Shown here piece after piece: positions 36,322 to 44,725 of a stretch of DNA of 52,410 nucleotides (its first letter is position 1; each line of letters begins with the position of its first letter). The DNA comes from Sedimentisphaerales bacterium (lineage in GTDB: Bacteria; Planctomycetota; Phycisphaerae; Sedimentisphaerales; Anaerobacaceae). The notes under the pieces are model-generated. The model worked only from the letters and a program-made list of their open reading frames with translations. It was not told where the DNA came from and made no database searches. The translations under genes were made by a program, and so were the position numbers. The DNA is taken from the NCBI GenBank assembly GCA_016927855.1, contig JAFGLV010000032.1, positions 1 through 52,410 of the forward strand, read 5' to 3'.

Positions 36322-38427
36322 ATGGCCAAGCTGGGAAGACCTCCTGCAACGCTCGGCATAACCGCAATGATTCTGCTGATAGCATCCGCGCCATGCCAAG
36401 CCGGTAGCAGCGTTTGGCCGGGCCAGGCGTGGGAAGAGCGTTCTCCTGGGGCGGTGGGCATGGACGCCGGCCTGCTGGCCAAGGCCAGAGACGCCGCGCT
36501 GACCGGAGAGGGCTCCGGGATCATCACCCGGCATGGCTACGTCGTGCTGCGCTGGGGAGACCAGCAGCAGACCTACGATCTGAAATCCTCGACCAAGGCC
36601 ATCGGCGTCACGGCAGTGGGACTGGCACTGCAGGACGGCAAGATTGCCAGCCTCCACGAACCGGCGGCGAGCTACCAGCCGGCGTTGGGCGTTCCGCCTG
36701 AGGCTAACAAGCAGAAGGGCTGGATCGAGCGGATCACGTTGTTTCACCTGGCGACCCAGACCGCCGGCTTCGACAAGAATGGCGGGTACACCGAGCTGCT
36801 CTTCGAGCCTGGGACGAAGTGGTCCTACAGCGATGGCGGCCCGAACTGGCTGGCCGAGTGTATGACGCTGCTTTACGGACGCGACCTGCTGGAGCTGATG
36901 TACGAGGGCGTGTTCTCGCCCTTAGGGATCGGGCGCCGCGACCTGACTTGGCGGGCCAACGCCTATCGTCCCAGGCAGATGGACGGTGTGATGCGCCGCG
37001 AATTCGGCTCCGGCATCCACGCGAACGTCAACGCGATGGCGCGCCTCGGTTATCTCTACCTCCGGAACGGTCGATGGCGCGACACACACATCATCCCATC
37101 GGCGTTCGTAGACGCCGTGCGAACCGTGCCGTACGGCATCAAAGGCCTGCCGGTGCTCAAGCAGGACGAGCATGGAGACGCCTCCGACCATTACGGCCTG
37201 CTCTGGTGGAACAACGCCGACGGCACGATGGCAAATGTGCCGCGCGATGCGTACTGGTCATGGGGGCTCTATGACAGTCTGATCGTCGTGATCCCATCGC
37301 TGGACGTCGTTGCGGCGCGAGTGGGCAAGTCTCTGGCCGGCGCGCGTAAGCCCCACTACGCGCCGATCGAGCCATTCCTCGAATCGATCGCGCTGGCGGT
37401 GAAAGACCGAGGCTGTTGGCCCGGCGCGTCGTACCCGGAAAGCAGCGTGATCCGGGACATTGAGTGGGCGCCGCCGGATAAGATCGTCCGCGAAGCGAAG
37501 GGCAGCGACAACTGGCCGCTGACCTGGGCCGACGACGACCGCCTGTACGCCGTCTATGGCGACGGCTGGGGATTCGAGCCGAAAGCCGACCGCAAACTGA
37601 GCTTGGGTATCGCCAGAATTTCGGGCGAGCCTGGCGATGTCGCCGGCCTCAATATTCGCAGCGACAGCGGCGAGCGGCTTGGCGACGGTGCCTCCGGCGC
37701 CAAAGCCAGCGGGATGCTCTGCGTCGAGGGCACGTTGTACATGCTCGTCCGGAATGTCGGCAATTCACAACTGGCCTGGTCGCGCGACCACGGTCGGAAC
37801 TGGCAATGGGCCGGCTGGAAGTTCGAGACAAGTTTCGGTGCGCCGACATTCCTCAACTATGGTCAAGATTACAGCGGTGCACGGGACGGCTTCGTCTACG
37901 TCTATTCGCCCGACAGTGACAGTGCTTATGAACCTGCGGATCGCATGGTTCTGGCCCGCGTGCCCAAAGACGAGATTGTGCGCCGGGCTTCCTACGAGTT
38001 CTTCTGTGGTCTCGATGCCGCCGGCCAGCCTCGCTGGACGGCGGACATACGCGACCGGCAGGCGGTATTCGTCCACCCAGGCGCATGCTACCGCAGTGGC
38101 ATCAGCTACAACGCGGGCTTACGGCGCTACCTGTGGTGTCAGGTCATGCCTTTCAGCAAGGACTCCCGCGGCCCACGCTTCCAGGGAGGTTTCGGCGTCT
38201 ATGAGGCGCCCGAGCCCTGGGGGCCTTGGCGCACGGCCTATTTGACTGACGCGTGGGACGTCGGACCCGGCGAGACAAGTTCCTTCCCCACGAAGTGGAC
38301 GAGCGCGGACGGCCGGACGTGTCACCTCGTTTTCTCCGGCGACGACTGCTTCTCCGTCCGCAGGGCAACGCTGCGCCAGGGTGATCGCGGTGTGCCGGAC
38401 GGAGGGAATCCACTGAACAAGGAATGA
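36322..38427 (+). CDS. Secreted fusion of class C beta-lactamase-like serine hydrolase and DUF4185 propeller
   Basis: The 701-residue protein starts at ATG 36322 (AAGGGG upstream) with a signal peptide ending near CQAG (residue 28). Residues about 45-365 are a serine beta-lactamase/esterase fold: nucleophile Ser89 in SSTK (SxxK, Lys92) and Tyr169 in YSDGG (YxN variant with Asp). Residues about 380-690 are a DUF4185-like five-bladed propeller: NWPLTWADDDRLYAVYGDGWG, GNSQLAWSRDHGRNWQWAGW, RDGFVYVYSPD, FGVYEAPEPWGPW. The pairing suggests a cell-surface esterase or peptidase acting on a polymer held by the propeller; the substrate is unknown. Confidence 0.82.
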   Translation: MAKLGRPPATLGITAMILLIASAPCQAGSSVWPGQAWEERSPGAVGMDAGLLAKARDAALTGEGSGIITRHGYVVLRWGDQQQTYDLKSSTKAIGVTAVGLALQDGKIASLHEPAASYQPALGVPPEANKQKGWIERITLFHLATQTAGFDKNGGYTELLFEPGTKWSYSDGGPNWLAECMTLLYGRDLLELMYEGVFSPLGIGRRDLTWRANAYRPRQMDGVMRREFGSGIHANVNAMARLGYLYLRNGRWRDTHIIPSAFVDAVRTVPYGIKGLPVLKQDEHGDASDHYGLLWWNNADGTMANVPRDAYWSWGLYDSLIVVIPSLDVVAARVGKSLAGARKPHYAPIEPFLESIALAVKDRGCWPGASYPESSVIRDIEWAPPDKIVREAKGSDNWPLTWADDDRLYAVYGDGWGFEPKADRKLSLGIARISGEPGDVAGLNIRSDSGERLGDGASGAKASGMLCVEGTLYMLVRNVGNSQLAWSRDHGRNWQWAGWKFETSFGAPTFLNYGQDYSGARDGFVYVYSPDSDSAYEPADRMVLARVPKDEIVRRASYEFFCGLDAAGQPRWTADIRDRQAVFVHPGACYRSGISYNAGLRRYLWCQVMPFSKDSRGPRFQGGFGVYEAPEPWGPWRTAYLTDAWDVGPGETSSFPTKWTSADGRTCHLVFSGDDCFSVRRATLRQGDRGVPDGGNPLNKE

Positions 38428-38431
38428 AAAA

Positions 38432-38486
38432 GGGGGTTGCCGGTCAGCGGCGCGCTCCACTGACGCAGATCTTGACGACAACCCCT
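38432..38486. other. Nested inverted repeat after the DUF4185 fusion
   Basis: GGGGTTG (38433-38439) pairs with CAACCCC (38479-38485), and GTCAG with CTGAC inside. It lies a few bases after the stop at 38427 and may be a terminator-like structure, but no T-run follows on the plus strand. The gap 38428-38699 otherwise holds only the minus-strand terminator below. Confidence 0.35.
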
Positions 38487-38582
38487 ACCATAAGGCGTTT
38501 GCCGAGGGACAAATGTTGATGCGAAAATCAGAAGACCTGTCGGGATGGTGGACCATTCTCCACGCGTCACGAAAGTGCAGCG

Positions 38583-38617
38583 AAAAACGGACACCCGACT
38601 CCGCGTCGGGCGTCCGT
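38583..38617 (-). terminator. Intrinsic terminator of the small secreted-protein gene
   Basis: On the minus strand a 13-base stem (arms 38605-38617 and 38587-38599, one mismatch; ACGGACGCCCGAC on the 5' side) with a 5-base loop is followed directly by TTTTT (38587-38583). It lies about 85 bases after the stop at 38700 and is a classic Rho-independent terminator. Confidence 0.7.
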
Positions 38618-38699
38618 CTGGCTGGGACACTCGGTGAGTATCCCGGGCTGCGTCACTCAGCAAGAGGCCTTACCGGCCGTCAGAAAGGAGGACTGTGTC

Positions 38700-39161
38700 T
38701 CAGAAGCCGTAGGCGAGCCTGAGCTGCTCGTTGGTCGGCATGCACGTGTAGTACTCGCCACGAGGGCCGACGTACCAGGGACCCCGCTTGGTCAGCTTGA
38801 CCGAGGTCCTCGATCCGTTGGAGTTCGTGATCCACACTGTGATGCTGGCCACCTCGACCGGTGGAGCGGGCGGGCTGGCAATCACGACCGGTTTGCGGAC
38901 GGGGCTGGGGACGATGACCGGCGCGTGACGCGGGGGCCCGAAGCGCCCGAATCCGCGCCGCCACAGTCCGATAATGCTCCCATGGCGGTGGGGCTCGACC
39001 ACGACCGGCCTTCTGGCCGGTGCGCCGACCCACACGCCCAAACCGACGCGCGGAGAGATCGTAACTCCAAAGCCTGCATGGACATCCGCTTGGGCGGCAC
39101 TGGTACCCAGGAGAATCGCTGCTCCAACCACCATCATCGGGATGACTGTTTTCCGTGTCAT
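38700..39161 (-). CDS. Small secreted protein, Pro/Arg-rich, conserved tail
   Basis: The 153-residue product starts at ATG 39161 behind AAAGGGT. A signal peptide (VVGAAILLGTSAAQA) is followed by a Gly/Val then Arg/Pro-rich region (APARRPVVVEPHRHGS, FGRFGPPRHAPVIVPSPVRK). A compact beta domain closes it (ITVWITNSNGSRTSVKL, GPWYVGPRGEYYTCMPTNEQ). The tail (residues about 105-153) is a pattern I associate with short Phycisphaerae secreted proteins. Probably an envelope protein; function unknown. An intrinsic terminator follows. Confidence 0.7.
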   Translation of the reverse strand: MTRKTVIPMMVVGAAILLGTSAAQADVHAGFGVTISPRVGLGVWVGAPARRPVVVEPHRHGSIIGLWRRGFGRFGPPRHAPVIVPSPVRKPVVIASPPAPPVEVASITVWITNSNGSRTSVKLTKRGPWYVGPRGEYYTCMPTNEQLRLAYGF

Positions 39162-39309
39162 GGTCGTACCCTTTCATTCGTCCGCGGCGGCTCGGCTTGG
39201 GCCGTCTACCCATTAGAGGCACTGGGGGCGGCACGAGTAACGCGCGTGTTCCGGCAACTGAGTGGCGACCATGCGCTGGCGGTTTCGGTGGCGCGGCGCT
39301 GAGGCGGGG

Positions 39310-40749
39310 TTACTTGGCGACTTTGACGCCGACGTATTGCGTGCGTGCGTTGGCGATGAGGTTGAGCATCTGGTCGGCCTGTTTGCGGATGGCCGGGTCG
39401 GAGCTGATCACGCGCGAGCTCCATTTGGCATATTCCCGGTTCAATTGCCGCCGGGCCTCCTCGCTGCTCATGTCGGTGGTGACACCCAGGATCATCTCTT
39501 CATCCTGGCTCTGGTGCATGCTGACCGGAAGGCGTTTTTCCACCATCGTGCGGAGTCGGCTGCGATCGACTTGGAGCCAGGCGGCCAGATTCTTGAGTTG
39601 GTTCAGTTCCGGCGCGGTGACTTGCCCTTTGGCGCCGGCGACGCGCAGGCACAGGTCCAGGATGTCCAGCCGGCCCACCATCGGCGCGATCTCCACGACC
39701 TCGGTGCAGATGTCGCGGACGTTCAGTTGACCGCCGCGACGGAAGAAGGCGGCGGTCTTCTGCAGGGCGCGTTCGAGTTCGAGCCGTGCGCCACTGGAAA
39801 CGTCGGCGGACCCGAAGTTGGTGCGAACCCACCCGTGAATGACGTCGATTTCGCAGTCAAGCAACTCGTTCTTGGCCGCGGCGACACTGAAGGCCAGTCC
39901 GACCGCGAGGGTCTTGGCCCGTTGAATGTTGTCCTCGACGTCCAGATAGCCGATTTCGATGTTCTCATACGGCGCGACGCACGTGGCCGCGGCCAGGCGC
40001 GCGTCTGTCTCGCGCGAGGCGATCGCGACGCTGAACTGGAGGCTGCGATGGCCCTGACGGGGCAGCACGAACCATTCAGGCGAAATCTTTGCCACCGACG
40101 TCCAATCCTCGAGAACGGTAGCCCGGCGGCAGAGCTTGCCCATGTCGGTCTGGAAGGCGAACTCTGACGTCGGCTGGATGGGGCCGGCCTTGGGCCGGTT
40201 CAGCACGGGCATCCGCTGGGCCGGCTCGTCGGTGACGTCGTGCAGTGCGACGTCCAGGTAGACTTCGTGTCCGTCACCAGGCGACTCGATCGTCCCGCAC
40301 AGGTCGATGATCAGCACCGAGCGCCAGGATTCGCCGTCCGGTTCCCTCCCGATTCGCGCTCGGCAGTTGAGCATGGTCGTGTCAACCGCCTGGTGCTCCT
40401 CGATCCGGTCGATCGAGTGGCGCTGTGTCAGCTTGGGCAGCCCGACGTGATCGAGACATTGGCGGAGCTTCTCAGCGCCTTGTTTGCCGCGTTCGGCCAC
40501 CGACGCGGATTTCATCCGGGCGCCGATACTCCGGCCGAGGGCCTTACCGACGCGTGCCAATCGCTTTGCGAGGCTCCAAACGGACGAGACAAGCCGGCGT
40601 GTCACTGGGAGAATACGACCCCAAGTGCCGCGCAGCCAATCCGGCAACACGCCAGACTCGGACGCGCCGCGGCGGTGGCGAGCACCGATGAGGATGCCAC
40701 CGATCACACCGGCCACCATGGCCACGATTGGAACCAGGATTTTGAGCAT
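39310..40749 (-). CDS. Membrane-anchored TerB / degenerate J-domain protein, DjlA-like layout
   Basis: The 479-residue product has one N-terminal membrane helix (about residues 4-22, ILVPIVAMVAGVIGGILIG). A basic linker and a central beta-rich domain of unknown type (about 100-300) follow. Then comes a helical TerB-like region (about 320-410, LDILDLCLRVAGAKGQVTAPE). Last is a 61-residue end resembling a J-domain (MILGVTTDMSSEEARRQL, EYAKWSSRVISSDPAIRKQA, MLNLIANAR). The HPD motif that triggers Hsp70 ATPase is replaced by WSS. The order TM-TerB-J is that of E. coli DjlA. The gene starts 18 bases after the Hsp70 gene, so it is likely an Hsp70 partner (inference). The ribosome site is weak. Confidence 0.75.
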   Translation of the reverse strand: MLKILVPIVAMVAGVIGGILIGARHRRGASESGVLPDWLRGTWGRILPVTRRLVSSVWSLAKRLARVGKALGRSIGARMKSASVAERGKQGAEKLRQCLDHVGLPKLTQRHSIDRIEEHQAVDTTMLNCRARIGREPDGESWRSVLIIDLCGTIESPGDGHEVYLDVALHDVTDEPAQRMPVLNRPKAGPIQPTSEFAFQTDMGKLCRRATVLEDWTSVAKISPEWFVLPRQGHRSLQFSVAIASRETDARLAAATCVAPYENIEIGYLDVEDNIQRAKTLAVGLAFSVAAAKNELLDCEIDVIHGWVRTNFGSADVSSGARLELERALQKTAAFFRRGGQLNVRDICTEVVEIAPMVGRLDILDLCLRVAGAKGQVTAPELNQLKNLAAWLQVDRSRLRTMVEKRLPVSMHQSQDEEMILGVTTDMSSEEARRQLNREYAKWSSRVISSDPAIRKQADQMLNLIANARTQYVGVKVAK

Positions 40750-40767
40750 CGGTTGACGTTCCGCGGC

Positions 40768-42318
40768 CTATTGCACCTTGAACGGCTCCAGCTCTTTGGC
40801 GCTTTCCGCTACCTCGCTGTCAGATGCCTCGGCTTCACTGTCCAACGAGAGGTCCACTTCCAGGGTCCGGCCGGATTCGACGTCCTCGAACCGGCAGTGC
40901 ATGCGCTGGTTGAGGTCGTAGCTGTACGTTACCTTGATGGGCCGCTCGGCGGGTCGGTCCGGCGGCAGATCGAAGCTGTGCGTCGCGATAGTGCTGACGT
41001 AGGCCGGGTCCGTGTCCTCGCCTTGCGTGACCGTCACCTCGACGCGCTTCTGTCCCTTCGAGACGGTATAGAAAACTTGAGACGCCTCGCAGGGCAGCGG
41101 AGTGTTCTTGTGGAGGATGATCTTGTTCTGCACGACGCGCCGGCCCGTCTCCTTGTCGATCGGAGCGCAGATGGTCCCGTAGCTGTGGTTGCAGACGTCG
41201 GTGAGGCTCACGTCCTTGAGGCCCGTGCGGATGCCGGCCGCGACCGCGTCGGGGTTCTCGCGTGCCATCGTCAGGCCGGCGTGCAAAGCCGCTCCCAACG
41301 CGACGCACTCGTCCACGTTCACGGCGTTTTCAGGCGGGAAGCCGAAGGTGTCTTCCAGATGGGCGCGAACCACCGGCACGCGCGTGCTGCCGCCGACGAG
41401 CAGGACGGTGTCCACCTCGGAGGGCTTGACGCCCGCCTCTTCAAGGGCCACTTCCACCAGCATGTCGGTGCGCGCCACCAGCGACGCGATGCTCTCCTCG
41501 AACATCTCGCGCGTCACCTCGGCGCGCATGCTGCCGCTCGGACCGTAGAGCATGGTCTTGGCCGCCGGTCGACGCGAGAGCGTCTTCTTGATATCTTCCG
41601 CTTCGTCCTCGTACCGCGCGCGTTCCTCGTCGGTGGTGATCAGGTCGGCGTTGAACTTGTCGCCGTAGAGCTTCTGGAGGATCTCCAGCACCTTGTTGTC
41701 GAAATCGATACCGCCGAGCGCATGGTCGCCCTGCGAGCAGATGATCTCCATGTTGGTGCCCTTGACGTCCATCAGAGTGACGTCGAAGGTGCCGCCGCCG
41801 AGATCATAGACCAGGACGCGGCCGCAGACTTCGCGCGTGGTGGCGTAGTAGAGCGCCGCCGCGACGGGTTCATTGACGATACCGATGACGTTCAGCCCAA
41901 CGGCCGTGCCGGCGTCCATGGTGGCTTTGCGGCGCACCTCGTCGAAGTGGGCCGGAACGGAGATCACCGCGTCGCGAATCTCGCCGTGCTCGACGGCGCA
42001 GTCCTGCTTGAGCTTCTTGAGGATCAGCGCCGACAGCTCCACCGGCGTCCAGTCCTTGCCGTCGATGGATACCTTGTAGTCGCCGTCGCCCATGTGGCGC
42101 TTGATCCAGCGGACGGATCGTGAAGGATTCAAGTGCCGGGAGTTGACCGCTTCGATGCCGACGCGAATGAGCTCGGGGTTCTCCTCATCGAAGAAGATGG
42201 CCGACGGGGTCAACCGCTCTCCATCCGCATTCGGAATGATCTCCGGTTTGCCGATAGCGTTGAGCATGGCCAAGGCCGAGAAAGTGGTTCCGAGATCTAT
42301 GCCCACGATATTACCCAT
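40768..42318 (-). CDS. Hsp70-family chaperone lacking the helical lid
   Basis: The 516-residue protein starts at ATG 42318 behind AGGAG. The ATPase domain (about residues 1-375) has all Hsp70 signatures: GIDLGTTFSALAML, VYDLGGGTFDVTLM and LLVGGSTRVPVVRAHL. A linker (DVSLTDVCNHSYGT) leads into the beta-sandwich substrate domain (about 385-490). DnaK's C-terminal helical lid (roughly 120 residues) is absent; the chain ends in an acidic stretch (SLDSEAEASDSEVAESAKEL). It resembles HscC-type Hsp70s rather than DnaK. It sits between a GrpE-like and a J-like gene on one strand (gaps 47 and 18 bases). Confidence 0.93.
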   Translation of the reverse strand: MGNIVGIDLGTTFSALAMLNAIGKPEIIPNADGERLTPSAIFFDEENPELIRVGIEAVNSRHLNPSRSVRWIKRHMGDGDYKVSIDGKDWTPVELSALILKKLKQDCAVEHGEIRDAVISVPAHFDEVRRKATMDAGTAVGLNVIGIVNEPVAAALYYATTREVCGRVLVYDLGGGTFDVTLMDVKGTNMEIICSQGDHALGGIDFDNKVLEILQKLYGDKFNADLITTDEERARYEDEAEDIKKTLSRRPAAKTMLYGPSGSMRAEVTREMFEESIASLVARTDMLVEVALEEAGVKPSEVDTVLLVGGSTRVPVVRAHLEDTFGFPPENAVNVDECVALGAALHAGLTMARENPDAVAAGIRTGLKDVSLTDVCNHSYGTICAPIDKETGRRVVQNKIILHKNTPLPCEASQVFYTVSKGQKRVEVTVTQGEDTDPAYVSTIATHSFDLPPDRPAERPIKVTYSYDLNQRMHCRFEDVESGRTLEVDLSLDSEAEASDSEVAESAKELEPFKVQ

Positions 42319-42365
42319 GGTTCGCTCCTATGTACGACTGTCTCTTGCAGAGTCCCTCATGATAT

Positions 42366-43889
42366 CTAGCCGAACAGCTTGACCTGCGCCGTCCTGACGA
42401 CCTTGTAACTGTCGTCGTCCACGATGTAGCGATAGCCCGGTCGGATGACCTTGGCGATCTTGCCGGCCTGGTCGGGCTTCTTGGCTGGTTGCTTGTCCTT
42501 GATGGCTTCCGCGAACTTCTCCTGTCCGCGAAAGTCACTGTTGATATCCGGGCGAAATTGCTCGACACCGCTCGATTCGAGGGCGAAGAGCAGCTCGTCT
42601 TTGACTTCTTCGAGATGCGTCACACTGCCATTGCCGTCGGCCAGTTTGTCGATCCGAGTCTCGATGTTGTCGATGCAGCGGATCACACGCAGGCAGAACG
42701 TGCGGATGATCGTCCAGTCGTAGCCGTCCTGGAGCTTCTCGACGCGATCCTGCTGCGATGCGGCGTACTCGCGAATCGCAGAGACCTGCTGGGTCAACTC
42801 CTTCAGCGTCGAGTTGATCGGTTCGGTTTGGCTCCGATTGGCCTGCTGGACGCTCTGAGCGACTTCCTTGAATTCCGCGATTTGCTTCTGGAGGTCGTCG
42901 GCCTGCTCTTCAAGCGTATGGTCGGTCTCCGCAACGGTCTGCTCAACATCGAGAACGGTGACCTTAGGCCGAGGCGTGAAGCGTTGTCTCTGCGGAGGCG
43001 TCACGATTTCCTCCTCCGGCGGAGCCTGTGCCGCCCATTGCGTCTCAGGCGACCAGCCATCGCTCGGCGCCGGTTCGTCCGACATCAGTACTGCGACATT
43101 GCCCTCGTCCGTACAGGTTTCCAAGGCCAGGGTGGGACGCCGAGACGTCGGCGTGGGATTGTATCGACGTGGCAGGAAATGTTCATCGCCCGCGTCTTCG
43201 GCATCGAAGGAGGGCAACGGAGAGGCCGCTTCGCCGGCGAGTTGCCACCCTGCCGGGAGCTTTCGTCTGCCCGGCGCCGGAGCCTCGACGTCAGTCTCTT
43301 GGGGCTCGTCCGGCTGGGGCTCCTCATGCATGATCTCCGTCAACTCTCCCTCCGGCGGATTCGTGACGGTCGGCTGTGAATGGCGACGCGCCAGCGCCCG
43401 GAAGCCTCGCACGATCGATATGAGGATCCAAATCAGCACACAGCCTACAAAGAGAACGCCGCCGATCGACAAACACACCGCTGAAACCGTCTGGGCGATT
43501 TGCTCTTGTTCCTTCTGCTTCTTGTGCAGCAAGACCTTCTCTTGCCAATTGGCGCCGTAGAGGAAGTCGGCGATGTCACCGCCGTTCATCTCGCCGGCGG
43601 CCAGCCGGTCAAGGTCGCGCGCCAGCCGCGCCTGCTGTTCCTCGGCCAGTTGCTCTTGCGTCTTGTCCTGGCGCTCCTTGTCCAGTTCGAGCACGAGCTG
43701 ATTCTGCTGCTCGGGAGGCAGTTTGTACCATTCGCGCAGCATCTCGGGATATCGGTCGATCCGGCCGGACACGACGCTCTGAGGATGGGCCCCGAGCTGG
43801 CGGCTGCGCGTCTGGCTGCGGACCCAGGCCAGCGCCAGACCTCCGATCAGCAGCAGCATCAGACCCAGGATGGCACACTTCTTGAGCAT
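42366..43889 (-). CDS. Membrane-anchored GrpE-like nucleotide exchange factor
   Basis: The 507-residue product starts at ATG 43889; GTG 43901 four codons upstream is an alternative, and neither has a strong ribosome site. Membrane helices lie at about 5-23 and 137-160, with a charged extracytoplasmic loop between (EQLAEEQQARLARDLDRLAA). A long Pro/Glu-rich linker (about 165-335) leads to a coiled coil and a GrpE-like end (about 345-507): LRVIRCIDNIETRIDKLA, ELLFALESSGVEQFRPD, GKIAKVIRPGYRYIVDDDSY, KVVRTAQVKLFG. The last part matches GrpE's GVEPI...GTVVEV...GY...LRPARV pattern. It is followed 47 bases later by the Hsp70 gene, supporting an exchange-factor role at the membrane. Confidence 0.72.
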   Translation of the reverse strand: MLKKCAILGLMLLLIGGLALAWVRSQTRSRQLGAHPQSVVSGRIDRYPEMLREWYKLPPEQQNQLVLELDKERQDKTQEQLAEEQQARLARDLDRLAAGEMNGGDIADFLYGANWQEKVLLHKKQKEQEQIAQTVSAVCLSIGGVLFVGCVLIWILISIVRGFRALARRHSQPTVTNPPEGELTEIMHEEPQPDEPQETDVEAPAPGRRKLPAGWQLAGEAASPLPSFDAEDAGDEHFLPRRYNPTPTSRRPTLALETCTDEGNVAVLMSDEPAPSDGWSPETQWAAQAPPEEEIVTPPQRQRFTPRPKVTVLDVEQTVAETDHTLEEQADDLQKQIAEFKEVAQSVQQANRSQTEPINSTLKELTQQVSAIREYAASQQDRVEKLQDGYDWTIIRTFCLRVIRCIDNIETRIDKLADGNGSVTHLEEVKDELLFALESSGVEQFRPDINSDFRGQEKFAEAIKDKQPAKKPDQAGKIAKVIRPGYRYIVDDDSYKVVRTAQVKLFG

Positions 43890-44188
43890 GGCTCTCTTCA
43901 CTTCAGATCCGTCCCACTGGACGTCGGGACTGCTTTATCCGTTCTTTCGGCTGGTATGAAAGGCCAATTGACCGGCATTTCGGGGTTCTGCCACCGAAGG
44001 GTAGCTCGTCACGCGGATCCCGGTGTACGTCGGGATGGACACGAATACGCCGTGCCGGCCGCCTTCCAAAATATAGGAAATATCGGGTGCAGGCCCAAAG
44101 GAAGCGTCACTTGACGTGTGCCAGGCGCAACGAAGTGGAGGCGATGCCCGATAACAACGGGCCGAAAGCGGCGAATGGTTATCCGACC
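43890..44188. other. Gap between anti-sigma gene and chaperone genes
   Basis: These 299 bases hold no convincing gene. The region is compositionally mixed and would contain the promoter of the chaperone genes if they are not read through from the sigma/anti-sigma operon. I see no clear terminator after the anti-sigma stop. Confidence 0.4.
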
Positions 44189-44725
44189 CTAGACGCCAAA
44201 AACCTCTCCGGCCAGATCCTCGCCCACCTGGGTGGTATAATACTGCTTCATGAACTCCTGGCCGCGTCTCGTCACCCGCTGAAGCGAGGAAAACAGCCCC
44301 GTCCGCGTCAAGACCACGATGGCAAGGCACGCGGCGACATTGGCGAGCCGGTGGCGATATCCCATTGATCGCTCCAGGAACGACGGCTGCGGTTGCGCAT
44401 CCTCCAGCGCGCGGGCCTGCGACGCTTCTCGCAACGAGCGTTTGAGCACGGCGATAGCGTGCATGTTGGCGCATTTGAGCAGATTGGCGGGATGCGGCTG
44501 CAATTTCACGATGGACATCGCCAGGTCCACCCGGTTCAGCGCTGCCACGCGCCTCTGGCACCTCGGACAGCGCGCGGTGTGTTGCTGGACCCATCTCGCT
44601 TCGGGGCCCAGACCACGGCACAGAGACGCCACCAGCCATTGGCGGATGCGCCTGCAACTCGTCTGGGAAGCAGGGCGTCTTGGCTGCGAAAACGGTTTGT
44701 CATGACCGGTCAAAGGTCTCATCAT
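44189..44725 (-). CDS. Zinc-finger anti-sigma factor
   Basis: The 178-residue product starts at ATG 44725 (AAGGA upstream), overlapping the sigma-factor stop as ATGATG, so the pair is translationally coupled. Near residue 50 it carries the anti-sigma zinc motif HTARCPRCQRRV (H-x3-C-x2-C). One membrane helix (about 128-146, LANVAACLAIVVLTRTGLF) leaves a short extracytoplasmic tail. This is the usual layout of a membrane-bound inhibitor of an ECF sigma factor, here the one encoded by the gene just upstream. Confidence 0.8.
   Translation of the reverse strand: MMRPLTGHDKPFSQPRRPASQTSCRRIRQWLVASLCRGLGPEARWVQQHTARCPRCQRRVAALNRVDLAMSIVKLQPHPANLLKCANMHAIAVLKRSLREASQARALEDAQPQPSFLERSMGYRHRLANVAACLAIVVLTRTGLFSSLQRVTRRGQEFMKQYYTTQVGEDLAGEVFGV

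Noticed and set aside
40240..42123. 627-codon plus-strand frame opposite the Hsp70 and TerB/J genes
   Set aside because: Codon-phase shadow of two well-supported minus-strand genes; no domain and no ribosome site.
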